The notes under the pieces: model-generated
Database searches by the model: none
What the model saw: only the letters and a program-made list of their open reading frames with translations
Told to the model about the DNA's origin: nothing
Made by a program: the position numbers and the translations under genes
Shown: one piece after another, positions 1-8,255 of the stretch
How the letters are laid out: each line of letters begins with the position of its first letter
Numbering within the stretch: position 1 is the stretch's first letter
Source of the DNA: Bacillota bacterium
GTDB taxonomy: Bacteria; Bacillota; Clostridia; Christensenellales; Aristaeellaceae
NCBI GenBank assembly: GCA_023435435.1
Contig: JAEYRW010000090.1
Span: 1 to 60,683 of the forward strand
Length of the DNA: 60,683 nucleotides
Reading direction: 5' to 3'

Positions 1-2
1 GT

Positions 3-19
3 CCGGGGCAACGCCCCGG
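3..19 (-). terminator. GC-rich hairpin downstream of thrB
   Basis: A perfect 7-bp stem (CCGGGGC / GCCCCGG) with a 3-nt loop lies directly after the thrB stop codon. It could end the leftward thrCB transcript. The window edge cuts off what follows, so a U-run cannot be confirmed. Confidence 0.4.
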
Positions 20-30
20 CGTTTCCTTCC

Positions 31-927
31 CTATATCGTCCTCGCGCCCTCCGGGTCGCAGTCAAGGATATGGCAGGCCCAGTTATGCTCGAGGGCGGAG
101 AGCACGCGGCCCATGCGTGTGACGAAGCCTTCGGCTTCGGCGGCCTTGAGGACGCAGAGGATGGCGGGGCCGGAGCCGGAGATGACGACGCCGGCGGCAC
201 CGGAATCGAGGGCGCGCTGGCGGATGAGTTCATAGCCGCCGATGAGCTTGGCGCGGTGGGGCTGATGGAGCCGGTCGTCCAGCGCGGCGGAGATGAGCTC
301 GGTCTTGCCGGACTCGAGGGCGCGGGGGAGCAGGGAGAGCCGGCTGATGTTGAAGACCGCGTCCTGAAAGGGAATTTCCTTGGGCAGCGCCCTGCGGGTT
401 TCGTTGGTGGAGATGGGGAAGTCGGGCACCAGCGCCACGAAGCGCAGATCGTCGCTCACGTGGTAGTGGGCGGAGACGGGCAGCTTGCCCGGGTCGGCGA
501 CGGAGGCGCACAGCCCGCCGTAGATGGCGGGGGCGAGGTTGTCGGGATGGCCCTCGATGACGTTGGTGACTTCGAGAAGCTGCTCCTTGGAGAGCGGGTT
601 CCCGTAGATTTCGTTGGCCGCGAACGCGCCCGCCACCAGCATCACGGCGGAAGAGCCCAACCCGCGCGCCACGGGGATGTCCGAATCGATTTCGATTTCC
701 ACGCCCCGGTGGCCCACGCCGATCATGTCCTCCACCGCCCGGAACGCCTGGGCCGCCATGTTGTCGTCGTTCTGGAATTCCGCCGGACACCCGGTGATTC
801 GAAGCCCGCCGTCGGTGGCGCGGAAGGTGGCGTAGCAGTACATGGTCAGCGCGATGCCGATGGCGTCGAAGCCCGCGCCCAGATTCGCCGACGTGGCGGG
901 CACCTTGAGCCTGATTTTTCCGTTCAT
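31..927 (-). CDS. thrB: Homoserine kinase
   Basis: Phosphorylates L-homoserine with ATP to O-phosphohomoserine, the substrate of the threonine synthase encoded just upstream. The 298-aa product is normal for bacterial ThrB. It begins MNGKIRLKVPATSANLGAG, the N-terminal GHMP-kinase signature, and has the glycine-rich ATP loop PVARGLGSSA near residues 85-98. The C-terminal GHMP motif VVISGSGPAILC is also present. I chose the ATG at 925-927 because a GAGGAGG ribosome site lies just upstream, inside the last codons of thrC, and because upstream codons do not resemble ThrB. The gap to thrC is 2 nt, so the two genes are almost certainly co-transcribed and translationally coupled. Cytoplasmic. Confidence 0.95.
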   Translation of the reverse strand: MNGKIRLKVPATSANLGAGFDAIGIALTMYCYATFRATDGGLRITGCPAEFQNDDNMAAQAFRAVEDMIGVGHRGVEIEIDSDIPVARGLGSSAVMLVAGAFAANEIYGNPLSKEQLLEVTNVIEGHPDNLAPAIYGGLCASVADPGKLPVSAHYHVSDDLRFVALVPDFPISTNETRRALPKEIPFQDAVFNISRLSLLPRALESGKTELISAALDDRLHQPHRAKLIGGYELIRQRALDSGAAGVVISGSGPAILCVLKAAEAEGFVTRMGRVLSALEHNWACHILDCDPEGARTI

Positions 928-929
928 TT

Positions 930-2393
930 TTATGCCTCCTCGACGTAGCGCGCCATTTCGGATGCGCCCACCACGTCCGCATGTATTTCCGTAAGATTCC
1001 GGAGTGCCGCGAGGGGCGCGGGCACCGCAAGCCCGCACGCCGCGCTCAGCCGGTCGAGGGCCGCAAAGCCCGTCCGCGCTTCGCCCGTCACGGCCTTGAG
1101 CACGTCCTCGGCGAACTTAAAGGGCGAGGCGGTCGCGAGTGCCACCATGGGCCGGCGGTCGCCCGTCTCGCGCACATAATCCGACCCTACCCGCCGCCCC
1201 ACGGCGGTGTGCGTGTCCATGAGATAGCCCGTCTCGCCGTAGAGCGTTCTGATGGCGGCAAACGCCGCCGCGTCGTCCGCCCAACCCGCGGAGAACACCG
1301 CGCGCATGTTTTCCATGAGGGATGCGGGCGCCTCGAAAAATCCTTTTTCGGATAGATCGCCCATCATCGCCCGCACCAATCCCGCGTCCCCGCCCATGTG
1401 GTACAGGCAGCGTTCGAGGTTGCTCGAAACCAGGATGTCCATGGACGGCGAGGCGGTTTTGTGAAAAGTCCGCCGCCTGTCGTAGACGCCCGTCCTGATG
1501 AAGTCCGCGAGGACATTGTTCCGGTTGGACGCACAGATGAGCCTGCCCACCGGAAGTCCCATCCGCCGGGCGTAATCCCCCGCCAGGATGTCCCCGAAGT
1601 TGCCCGTGGGCACGGTGAAGTTGATTTTCTCGCCCACAGCAATCTCTCCCGCGCGGACAAGGTCGAGGTATGCCTTGAAATAGTATGCGATTTGCGGCGC
1701 GAGCCGGCCCAGGTTGATGGAGTTGGCGCTGGACAGCCGCACGCCCCGGGCGGACAGCCGCGCGGTCAGTTCCGCGTCCGCGAAGATGCGCTTGACGCCC
1801 GTCTGCGCGTCGTCGAAGTTTCCGCGCACGGCGCACACGCGCACGTTGGCCCCCGCCTGGGTGACCATCTGGAGCCGCTGCACCTGGCTCACGCCGCCGA
1901 GGGGATAAAAAACCGCGATGGACGTGCCGGGCACGTCCGCGAAGCCCGCAAGTGCCGCCTTGCCCGTGTCGCCGCTGGTGGCGGTCAAAACGCGAATTTC
2001 ATCCGTCACGTTTTGCCTTTTCGCTGCGCGGGTGATGAAGTGGGGGAGCAGGGAAAGCGCCACGTCCTTAAACGCCGAGGTCGGCCCGTGGAACAGCTCC
2101 AGCATGCGCAGATCCCCAGCCTCGACAAGGGGCGTCACGTCCTTTGCCGCGAAGCGGCCCTCGTAGCCCGCCCGGACGATTTCCAGCATCTCTTCATAGG
2201 AATAATCGTCCAGAAGCGCCGAGAGCACGCGCGCGAACAGCTCGTGCGCCGAAAGCGGTAAAAGCGCCCCGAGCGCGAGACGCGGGAAAGATTCCGGCAC
2301 GTAAAGCCCGCCGTCCGGCGCGAGACCTTGCAGAATCGCCTCGTTTGCCGTCACTTTTCTTGATTCGTCCCGGGTGCTGTGGTATAATCTCAT
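930..2393 (-). CDS. thrC: Threonine synthase
   Basis: PLP enzyme that converts O-phosphohomoserine to L-threonine and phosphate, the last step of threonine synthesis. The product is 487 aa, the longer fungal/proteobacterial-like class with N-terminal MRLYHSTRDE and GLAPDGGLYVPE. The PLP-lysine region reads FHGPTSAFKDVALSLLPHF (Lys about residue 110). It is followed by TATSGDTGKAA, the phosphate-binding loop. The ATG has an AAAAGGAG ribosome site 7-8 nt upstream. It is the first gene of the leftward thrC-thrB unit and has its own promoter, which lies in the 5' region of the divergent hom gene. Confidence 0.96.
   Translation of the reverse strand: MRLYHSTRDESRKVTANEAILQGLAPDGGLYVPESFPRLALGALLPLSAHELFARVLSALLDDYSYEEMLEIVRAGYEGRFAAKDVTPLVEAGDLRMLELFHGPTSAFKDVALSLLPHFITRAAKRQNVTDEIRVLTATSGDTGKAALAGFADVPGTSIAVFYPLGGVSQVQRLQMVTQAGANVRVCAVRGNFDDAQTGVKRIFADAELTARLSARGVRLSSANSINLGRLAPQIAYYFKAYLDLVRAGEIAVGEKINFTVPTGNFGDILAGDYARRMGLPVGRLICASNRNNVLADFIRTGVYDRRRTFHKTASPSMDILVSSNLERCLYHMGGDAGLVRAMMGDLSEKGFFEAPASLMENMRAVFSAGWADDAAAFAAIRTLYGETGYLMDTHTAVGRRVGSDYVRETGDRRPMVALATASPFKFAEDVLKAVTGEARTGFAALDRLSAACGLAVPAPLAALRNLTEIHADVVGASEMARYVEEA
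2360..2388 (+). promoter_or_regulatory. hom promoter
   Basis: TTGATT (2360-2365), a 17-nt spacer, then a consensus TATAAT (2383-2388). It points right toward hom, while lying inside the first codons of the leftward thrC. The predicted start near 2395 gives hom a leader of about 100 nt. Confidence 0.7.
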
Positions 2394-2428
2394 TTAACGA
2401 TTTCTCCTTTTGACACGGCGTCCCCTCT

Positions 2429-2457
2429 ATGATATACTGTCTTTGCCGGAAAAGCAA
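2429..2457 (-). promoter_or_regulatory. thrC-thrB promoter
   Basis: On the minus strand TTGCTT (2452-2457), a 17-nt spacer and TATCAT (2429-2434) face thrC. The predicted start near 2422 gives a leader of about 28 nt containing the thrC ribosome site. This promoter lies inside the hom leader, so the two transcripts overlap at their 5' ends. Confidence 0.65.
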
Positions 2458-2496
2458 GTGTGTTTTATGGAAAGACACGAAAGGATCTGTGAATTT

Positions 2497-3627
2497 ATGA
2501 AGATTGGTCTTCTGGGCGCGGGCACCATCGGCTTCGGCGTATGCGAGCTGGCGGCGCGGGCGGCCGGGATCGAAGTCGCGAAGGTGCTCGACCGCCGGGA
2601 CATTCCCGGGCTTGAGGGCAAAATTACCCGCGACATAGACGATATTTTGCAAAATCCGGAAATCGACGCGGTGGTGGAACTGCTGGGCGGGGTGGAGCCC
2701 GCGCACACGTGGGCGGTCAAGGCCATGCGCGCGGGGAAGCACTTCGTCACCGCCAACAAGCTCATGGTTTCGGAGCATCTGCCGGAGCTTCTCGCCGTCG
2801 CCCGGGAATCGGGGGTCTCGTTCCGGTTCAGCCCCTCGGTGGGCGGCGGGATTCCGTACCTGTTCAACCTCCTGCGCGCCCGGCGCGCGGACGAGATTGT
2901 GGAGATCGGCGGTATCCTGAACGGCACCACCAACTATATGCTCGACCTCATGCAGACACAGGGCATCGCCTTTGATACCGCGCTGAAGCTTGCGCGGGAG
3001 GCGGGCTACGCCGAGGCGGACGCCGCCCAGGACGTGTCCGGCGGCGACGCCAAGTGCAAGATCACCATCGCGGCCTCCATCGCCTGGGACGGCGTGGTGG
3101 ACAAGAAAAAGGTGCTGTGCGAGGGCATCGAGGCCATCGCGCCGGCCGACATTTCGGTGGCGCTCTCCCGTTCGTACGCCTGCAAGCTGCTGGCCCGGGC
3201 GGGCATTGTCGAAGGCGGCGTGAGCGCGTACGTGGAGCCGACGCTCATCCCCATGGACACGGTGCTCGCGAACATCCGCATGGTGGAAAACTGCGCGTTC
3301 CTGCGCGGCGCCAACGCGGGGGTCCAGCGGTTCACCGGCGCGGGCGCGGGGCGGTACGCCACGGCGTACGCGGTTCTCAACGATCTCACTGACATTGCGA
3401 AGAACGTCGACGCCTATCCGTTCTCCGTGTCGGCGGAAGGCATTGAAGTGAAAAATGAAAGCGAGGCGCACCGCTATTATGTGCGCGGAATGGCAATCCC
3501 CGGTTCCGAAAAGATTGCGGAAGACGCCTTCATCACGCCCGAAATCCCCGTCATGCGAATGCACCAGCTCGCGGGGGAGGCACGCGCGAACGGCAGCGAC
3601 GTCTTCTTCGCGGGCATTTGGGACTGA
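2497..3627 (+). CDS. hom: Homoserine dehydrogenase, short form without ACT domain
   Basis: Reduces L-aspartate 4-semialdehyde to L-homoserine with NAD(P)H. It starts MKIGLLGAGTIGFG, the Rossmann dinucleotide fold, and the central catalytic region contains NGTTNYMLDLM, EADAAQDVSGGDAKCKI and YVEPTLIP. At 376 aa it ends shortly after the catalytic/dimerisation domain. The C-terminal ACT domain that gives threonine feedback control in most 430-aa Firmicute enzymes is absent. The ATG at 2497 fits the Rossmann start and has AAAGGA upstream; in-frame upstream ATGs at 2410 and 2467 add residues unlike the family. It is divergent from thrC and followed by asd in the same direction. Confidence 0.93.
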   Translation: MKIGLLGAGTIGFGVCELAARAAGIEVAKVLDRRDIPGLEGKITRDIDDILQNPEIDAVVELLGGVEPAHTWAVKAMRAGKHFVTANKLMVSEHLPELLAVARESGVSFRFSPSVGGGIPYLFNLLRARRADEIVEIGGILNGTTNYMLDLMQTQGIAFDTALKLAREAGYAEADAAQDVSGGDAKCKITIAASIAWDGVVDKKKVLCEGIEAIAPADISVALSRSYACKLLARAGIVEGGVSAYVEPTLIPMDTVLANIRMVENCAFLRGANAGVQRFTGAGAGRYATAYAVLNDLTDIAKNVDAYPFSVSAEGIEVKNESEAHRYYVRGMAIPGSEKIAEDAFITPEIPVMRMHQLAGEARANGSDVFFAGIWD

Positions 3628-3634
3628 GCGCGGC

Positions 3635-3670
3635 AAAAGCCGGTTGATCCCCGATCGGGAACCGGGCTTT
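3635..3670 (+). terminator. Imperfect hairpin between hom and asd
   Basis: AAAGCCGGTT pairs with AACCGGGCTTT (one bulged base) around a loop that is itself partly palindromic (CCCGATCGGG). No long U-tract follows, so it may be an attenuator or a weak terminator. Confidence 0.4.
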
Positions 3671-3730
3671 GGCATGCGCGTCTGACGGGGCATATCATTC
3701 CGTATGCGGAACAAGAAAGGGTGCGTTTCA

Positions 3731-4720
3731 ATGAAGAAAGTGGCCATTTTAGGGGCGACCGGCGCGGTCGGCCGCCAGATGCTGGAGTGCCTGATCGAGC
3801 GGGACTTCCCCTGTGAGATCAAGTGCCTTGCCAGCGCCCGCAGCGCGGGCAAGACCATCGAGTGCCTCGGGCGCTCCTTCGTCGTCGAGGAGGCGACCCA
3901 CGATTCCTTCGCGGGCATGGACATCGTGCTCGGCGCGGCGTCGAACGCGCTCGCCAAGGAAATGGCGCCCTCCATCAAGGCCGCCGGGGCGGTCTTCGTC
4001 GACAATTCCAGCGCGTTCCGGCTTGATCCCGACGTGCCGCTGGTGGTACCCGAGATCAATCCCGAGGACGTGAAGTGGCATAACGGCATCATTGCCAACC
4101 CCAACTGCTCGACCATCATCGCGGTGGTTGCCGTCAACGCCCTTAAAAATCTTTCGCCCATCACCACCATGATCGCCTCCACTTATCAGGCGGTTTCCGG
4201 CGCCGGCGCGGGCGGGCTCGCCGAGCTCGAAAGTCAGGTGCGCGAGTACGTAGCGGGCGGGGAGATCGCCGTCAACCAGTTCCAGCACCAGATTCTCTTT
4301 AACCTGATTCCCCAAATCGGCTCCGATTCCGGCAACGGCTTCACCACAGAGGAGATGAAGATGCAGAACGAGGGCCGCAAGATCATGCACCTTCCGGAAA
4401 TGAAGGTCACCTGCACCTGCGTGCGCGTGCCCGTCATGCGGTCCCATTCCATCAGCATCACCGTCGTGACCTCGCGCAAGATCACCGTCCCCGAGGCCCG
4501 CGCCGCCATCGCCGCCGCGCCGGGCTGCAGGCTCGTCGACGATCTCGCCCATTCCGTCTATCCCATGCCCCTGGATACCTCCGCGCAGGATACCGTCTTT
4601 GTCGGCCGCATCCGCGAGGACCTCGTCTTCGAAAACGGACTCACCCTCTTCTGCGCCGGCGACCAGATTCGTAAGGGCGCGGCCACAAACGCCGTGCAGA
4701 TCGCGGAGCTGCTGCTGTAG
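3731..4720 (+). CDS. asd: Aspartate-semialdehyde dehydrogenase
   Basis: Reduces aspartyl-4-phosphate to aspartate 4-semialdehyde, the branch point to threonine, methionine and (through lysine/DAP) peptidoglycan. The 329-aa product starts MKKVAILGATGAVGRQML (NADP-binding fold). It carries the active-site cysteine in IIANPNCSTI (about residue 127), QAVSGAGAGG, and the catalytic histidine in RVPVMRSHSISIT. The ATG at 3731 is preceded by GAAAGGG. It lies about 100 bp after hom in the same direction and supplies the substrate of Hom. Aspartokinase is not in this window. Confidence 0.96.
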   Translation: MKKVAILGATGAVGRQMLECLIERDFPCEIKCLASARSAGKTIECLGRSFVVEEATHDSFAGMDIVLGAASNALAKEMAPSIKAAGAVFVDNSSAFRLDPDVPLVVPEINPEDVKWHNGIIANPNCSTIIAVVAVNALKNLSPITTMIASTYQAVSGAGAGGLAELESQVREYVAGGEIAVNQFQHQILFNLIPQIGSDSGNGFTTEEMKMQNEGRKIMHLPEMKVTCTCVRVPVMRSHSISITVVTSRKITVPEARAAIAAAPGCRLVDDLAHSVYPMPLDTSAQDTVFVGRIREDLVFENGLTLFCAGDQIRKGAATNAVQIAELLL

Positions 4721-4738
4721 GGAGGACGGGGAGACGCC

Positions 4739-4864
4739 GGGGGCGCTGTCCCCGGCCCCCTGCCAAAGGGACGGAGTCCCTTTGGAATCCCCAGGTTGGG
4801 TGGTATATTTCAATATTGTCCGTCGGATCGCCCGGGGCTTGCCCCCCGGGCGATCCGATTTTAC
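4739..4864 (+). repeat. Composite hairpin repeat, left copy
   Basis: From left to right this holds a GGGGCGCTGTCCCC-like block, AAAGGGACGGAGTCCCTTT (palindrome), GGAATCCCC, CAATATTGTCCGTC, and a large stem (GGATCGCCCGGGG / CCCCGGGCGATCC, 4825-4857) followed by ATTTTAC. The same ordered parts occur in reverse complement at 6113-6225, on the other side of the permease gene. The hairpin plus T-run can serve as the asd terminator. The 288-bp gap from asd to the permease start holds nothing else that I recognise. Confidence 0.75.
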
Positions 4865-5008
4865 GGTGCGTGAATTCTTGGCGGGGTCACGAAAGTTGTC
4901 CCGCCCGTCCCACGGGGTCGCCTATCCGGCAAAGTTTTTGTGCTCGACAGGATTTTTGGCATGCTGCATGGAATCAATATGGGGTCATTTTTGATCGGGG
5001 GAATGCGC

Positions 5009-6109
5009 ATGCGCTCTGTGGGGCGTTTTTTCATGCGGGAAAAGGTACTGACCGCGTCGTTGTTGATCGCGGTTTTGTCGATGTTCTTCGTCCCGCCGGA
5101 TGCTCTGTATCTATACTACATCGATTGGGACGTCCTGATGCTCCTTTTTTCGCTCATGGCGGTGGTGGCGGGACTCAGGCAGATCGGCGTGTTCGATGCC
5201 GTCTCGCGCTTTTTAATGGCGCGTGCGGGCGGCATGCGCCGCCTGGCGGTCCTGTTGAGCGTTTCTTGCTTTTTCATTTCGATGCTGGTGACCAACGACG
5301 TCGCGCTCATCTCGTTTGTGCCGCTTACCGTCTCCATGCTCGCGGCCGTTGCGCCGGAGGCCTGCGCCTACATCGTCTCGCTTGAAACCGTCGCCGCGAA
5401 TCTCGGCAGCATGGCGACGCCCATCGGAAACCCGCAAAACCTGTACCTTTTCGGACATTATGACATGTCCGTGGGACTGTTCCTTTCGGCGGTCATGCCC
5501 ATTTCCGCGCTGAGCCTCGTGCTCCTGCTGCTTGCCTGCCTGCCCGTGCGGCGGCGGGGGGTGCAGGCCACGCCCGGCGCGGGCGCGGCGGCGGTGGACA
5601 GACGGCGCCTCGCGCTCTATGCCGCGCTGTTTTTCCTGTGCGTGCTCTCGGTTTTGCGCATCGTTCCAAAGGCCGTGTGCTTCGGGGCGGTGGTTCTGGC
5701 GCTGTTCCTTGCGGCGCGGCGGGTGCTTCTCCGCATCGACTACGCGCTTCTCGGCACATTCGCGTGCTTTTTTGTGTTCGTTGGAAACATCGGCCGCATC
5801 CCGGCCGTAGAAACTTTGCTTTCGTCGGCCATGCGCGGGCACGTACTGGAAGCGGGCATCCTCGCGTCCCAAGCGATCAGCAATGTTCCGGCGGCAATCA
5901 TGCTCGCCGGGTTCACGAATGACGCGTTCGCGCTTCTGCGGGGCGTAAACATCGGCGGCCTCGGCACGCTGGTCGCCTCGTTGGCGAGCCTCATTTCCTT
6001 CCGGCTGTACATGACCGCGCCGGGCGCGCGGGCGGGGCGCTTCCTCATCGCCTTCACCGCGCTCAACGCCGCTTTTCTCCTGATCCTCTATGGCTTCGCG
6101 GTCCATTAA
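5009..6109 (+). CDS. ArsB/NhaD-family (ion transporter superfamily) membrane permease
   Basis: A polytopic membrane protein of about 366 aa with some ten hydrophobic segments. Two segments carry signatures of the ArsB/NhaD/CitMHS ion-transporter superfamily: MLVTNDVALISFVPLTV and NLGSMATPIGNPQNLYL (TPIGNPQN motif). The second half repeats the pattern with ILASQAISNVPAAIMLAGF. Family members move arsenite, sodium/protons or di- and tricarboxylates; the substrate cannot be told from sequence. The ATG at 5009 is preferred for its GGGGGA ribosome site; 5003 and 5033 are alternatives. The gene stands alone between two inverted repeat copies, which argues that it is a separate transcription unit. 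No arsR or arsA-like neighbour is present. Confidence 0.82.
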   Translation: MRSVGRFFMREKVLTASLLIAVLSMFFVPPDALYLYYIDWDVLMLLFSLMAVVAGLRQIGVFDAVSRFLMARAGGMRRLAVLLSVSCFFISMLVTNDVALISFVPLTVSMLAAVAPEACAYIVSLETVAANLGSMATPIGNPQNLYLFGHYDMSVGLFLSAVMPISALSLVLLLLACLPVRRRGVQATPGAGAAAVDRRRLALYAALFFLCVLSVLRIVPKAVCFGAVVLALFLAARRVLLRIDYALLGTFACFFVFVGNIGRIPAVETLLSSAMRGHVLEAGILASQAISNVPAAIMLAGFTNDAFALLRGVNIGGLGTLVASLASLISFRLYMTAPGARAGRFLIAFTALNAAFLLILYGFAVH

Positions 6110-6112
6110 CCC

Positions 6113-6225
6113 CCCAAAAAAGTCCCATCGCCCGGGGCTGGGCCCCCGGGCGATGGACGGACAATATTGAATGATTCACAATCAGCATGGAATTCCAAAG
6201 GGACAGTGCTCCATTGGCGGGAGCC
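6113..6225 (-). repeat. Composite hairpin repeat, right copy (inverted)
   Basis: Reverse-complement counterpart of 4739-4864. Read on the minus strand it has GTCCCTTTGGAATTCC, then TTCAATATTGTCCGTC, then the stem CATCGCCCGGGG / CCCCGGGCGATG (6126-6154), then a T-run (complement of 6115-6122). The T-runs of both copies point inward at the permease gene. Confidence 0.75.
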
Positions 6226-6231
6226 CTCACC

Positions 6232-6725
6232 ATTCCTCCCGTTCTAGAGCAAGACGCAGAAATGCCGAGAGGAGAACGGCAGTGGATTTTCGGTCAAGGC
6301 AAGGAGCCGGGACGCAGACGTAGCAGGGCTACGTCAAGCCGATGGCGACGCCGAAAGCTTGATTGCCTGTGGCAATCAAAGTCGCACCGGTGAATTTGTC
6401 GCATGAAATGCGTCAAATAAAGTCCCGTCGGGACCGCTTCGCTGAACGCGAAGCTGCTGTGCGACCGGACTGTTCAATACAAAGTATTGAATAGCCTGCC
6501 TCTTGGGCGAAAAGACGCGCCGGGCTTCTCGGTCTTTCTGGAGATTGCTCTAGGACTCCGCGCATGACAGAAGCGGGAATTCGGCGCGGCCCCTTTGTTC
6601 CTGGCACGAAGCCGGCGCGCGGGCGTCGCAGTCAGGGGCGGACTTTCCGCCTGCGTCAAGCGGAGCGCGACAAAGCCAGGGACAAAAGGGACCGTCGAAA
6701 ACGCGGTTCTGTCGTGGATGGGATT
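6232..6725 (-). repeat. Modular hairpin-rich interspersed repeat, copy 1 (full length)
   Basis: About 490 bp, read on the minus strand, beginning right after the stop codon of the NlpC/P60 gene. It opens with CGACAGAACC, then GCTCCGCTTGAC followed by a variable hairpin (GGCGGA-AAG-TCCGCC). Further on come CTAGAGCAATC...GAGAAGCCC and GCGTCTTTTCGCCC. A run of small perfect hairpins follows: GCTTCGC/GCGAAGC, GTCCCGACGGGAC, GATTGCC/GGCAATC and GACGTAG-CCCTG-CTACGTC. It ends with CTTGCTCTAGA. Parts of it recur at 28310-28440 and 42215-42545. Open frames across it are uneven and lack ribosome sites, so I treat it as non-coding. Confidence 0.75.
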
Positions 6726-8057
6726 CTAGTCCAACACCCTGCGCGCCCAGGAGAACGCACTCTTGTAATAGCCGGACGCGAGGGAAGAGATCATGACCTT
6801 GCCGCCGGAGGAAGAGGCGTGGATGAACCGCCCGCCGCCGATGTAGAGGCCCACATGATCGCTCAGGTCGTCGTCAGACTCGTTGGTGTCGAAGCACACG
6901 ATATCGCCCTTTTTGAGGTCGGAGATGTCGGTGATCTTGGTGTAGGAGCTGTCGTAGCCCTGCGCCTTGGCCGAGCGTCCGAGGGTGATCCCGCAGACCT
7001 TTTTATAGCAATAGGTGGTAAGGCCGGAGCAGTCGAACGCGTCGGGGCCCGCGGCCGCATAGACGTAGGGATCGCCGAGCTGCGCATAGGCAAGCTTGAT
7101 GAGCTGATCCGCCTCTGAGTTGGAAGACGACGAGGACGAGGATGAGGAGGAGGACGAAACCTTGTCCGTATCGACGTCGGAGGCGAGCACATAACCGTAT
7201 TCGCTGCCGCCCTTGACCCGGTACCATTCTCCGTCCTGGGTGACGGCGACCGCGGTCAGCGCGGCGCTCGTTCCGACGGTGGTCATGACGCCCGCGGAGC
7301 TCTTGGGCAGCTTGCGCACCTTGACGGATGAGGACTGCGGATAAACGGTAACGGAATAGGTGTTCGGGTTTTCGGTGGAAAGGCCGGACGTTTTGCAATA
7401 GGCTACCTTGTCGCCGCTTTTCACCTTCGCCCAGTCGCCGCCCACCGCCACGCAGGTGAGCTTCTCGCCGAAGCCGATTGTGGCGCTGTTCGCGGACGTC
7501 GAGGGGGAGGCGTACACGGTCAGCGAATTGTCGGAGACATAAACCGCCACGGATCCCGTCTGGACCGCCGCGGCGTCCTTGACCTTCGAGGTGGCCAAGT
7601 CGCCCGTCTTTATGTATCCGTAGATGCCGGAAATTTTGACGCGGCACCAGATTCCGTCGCTGGTCCCGGCGATGACCGTCACCTTGGTGTTCTGGTCGAG
7701 CCCGGCGCTGTCGGTGTCGGTGGACGCACCCCTGTAAATATGGGTGTCATCCGACTGGACATAGGCTGTGACGGAATATTTGTTGGGGCTTTTTGTGGTG
7801 AGGCCGGAAACCAGGCAGTAGCCGGTTTCGCCGTCGCAGTTCTTCACCTGCGCCCAGTCGCCCTTTGCGGCGGTGCAATAAACAATTTCGCCGTAGGACA
7901 TGACGCAGGTGACGTCCGAGGAAGTGGAATAGTCTTTGTAGATCTTCAGCGTGGTTGACGAAACATAAGCCTTTACGCTTTCCGCGCGCGCAAAACCCGC
8001 CGGAATGAGTACCAGAACGGCGAGCAGCGCGACCGCAATCCGCGTGATTTGCTTCAT
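6726..8057 (-). CDS. Secreted NlpC/P60 peptidoglycan hydrolase with four SH3b domains
   Basis: A predicted 443-aa exported D,L-endopeptidase acting on peptidoglycan stem peptides. A signal peptide (MKQITRIAVALLAVLVLIPAGFARA) is followed by four bacterial SH3-like repeats of about 60-65 aa, each opening with a KAYVSS / VTAYVQS / VAVYVSD / VTVYPQS-type strand. These are wall-binding modules. A polyserine linker leads to the C-terminal NlpC/P60 domain, with catalytic Cys in AFDCSGLTTYCY (about 343), His in SDHVGLYIGGG (about 400) and RFIHASS as the third polar residue. The start has GGAGGTG seven bases upstream. It is monocistronic: the repeat element begins at its stop codon and a 198-bp AT-richer gap lies upstream. 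Confidence 0.93.
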   Translation of the reverse strand: MKQITRIAVALLAVLVLIPAGFARAESVKAYVSSTTLKIYKDYSTSSDVTCVMSYGEIVYCTAAKGDWAQVKNCDGETGYCLVSGLTTKSPNKYSVTAYVQSDDTHIYRGASTDTDSAGLDQNTKVTVIAGTSDGIWCRVKISGIYGYIKTGDLATSKVKDAAAVQTGSVAVYVSDNSLTVYASPSTSANSATIGFGEKLTCVAVGGDWAKVKSGDKVAYCKTSGLSTENPNTYSVTVYPQSSSVKVRKLPKSSAGVMTTVGTSAALTAVAVTQDGEWYRVKGGSEYGYVLASDVDTDKVSSSSSSSSSSSSNSEADQLIKLAYAQLGDPYVYAAAGPDAFDCSGLTTYCYKKVCGITLGRSAKAQGYDSSYTKITDISDLKKGDIVCFDTNESDDDLSDHVGLYIGGGRFIHASSSGGKVMISSLASGYYKSAFSWARRVLD

Positions 8058-8255
8058 GCGCGCACCTCCGTGTCGAAATTGCCGCACCCGCGGCGCAAGT
8101 GCTGGCATACATATATGACCAGCAATACAAGATTATTCAAATTATGGCAGGAATAAGTGGCGAAAATGTGACGAAACGGTGCATATATGACGCAATTAGA
8201 GTAAAGTTGAGCCAGAACCGAAACGATTATCACAACTGCGTCATAAAACAAGGGG

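Noticed and set aside
70..948. Long plus-strand frame across thrB
   Set aside because: It is the complement shadow of thrB; GC-rich coding DNA keeps antisense frames open. The same holds for long antisense frames across hom (2194-4182), the permease (5213-6106), the opp genes (50895-52028, 53811-55277) and the AraC gene (58783-60396).
6564..7118. 184-codon plus-strand frame over the repeat and the NlpC gene
   Set aside because: It mixes repeat DNA and antisense NlpC sequence, and has no ribosome site or family feature.
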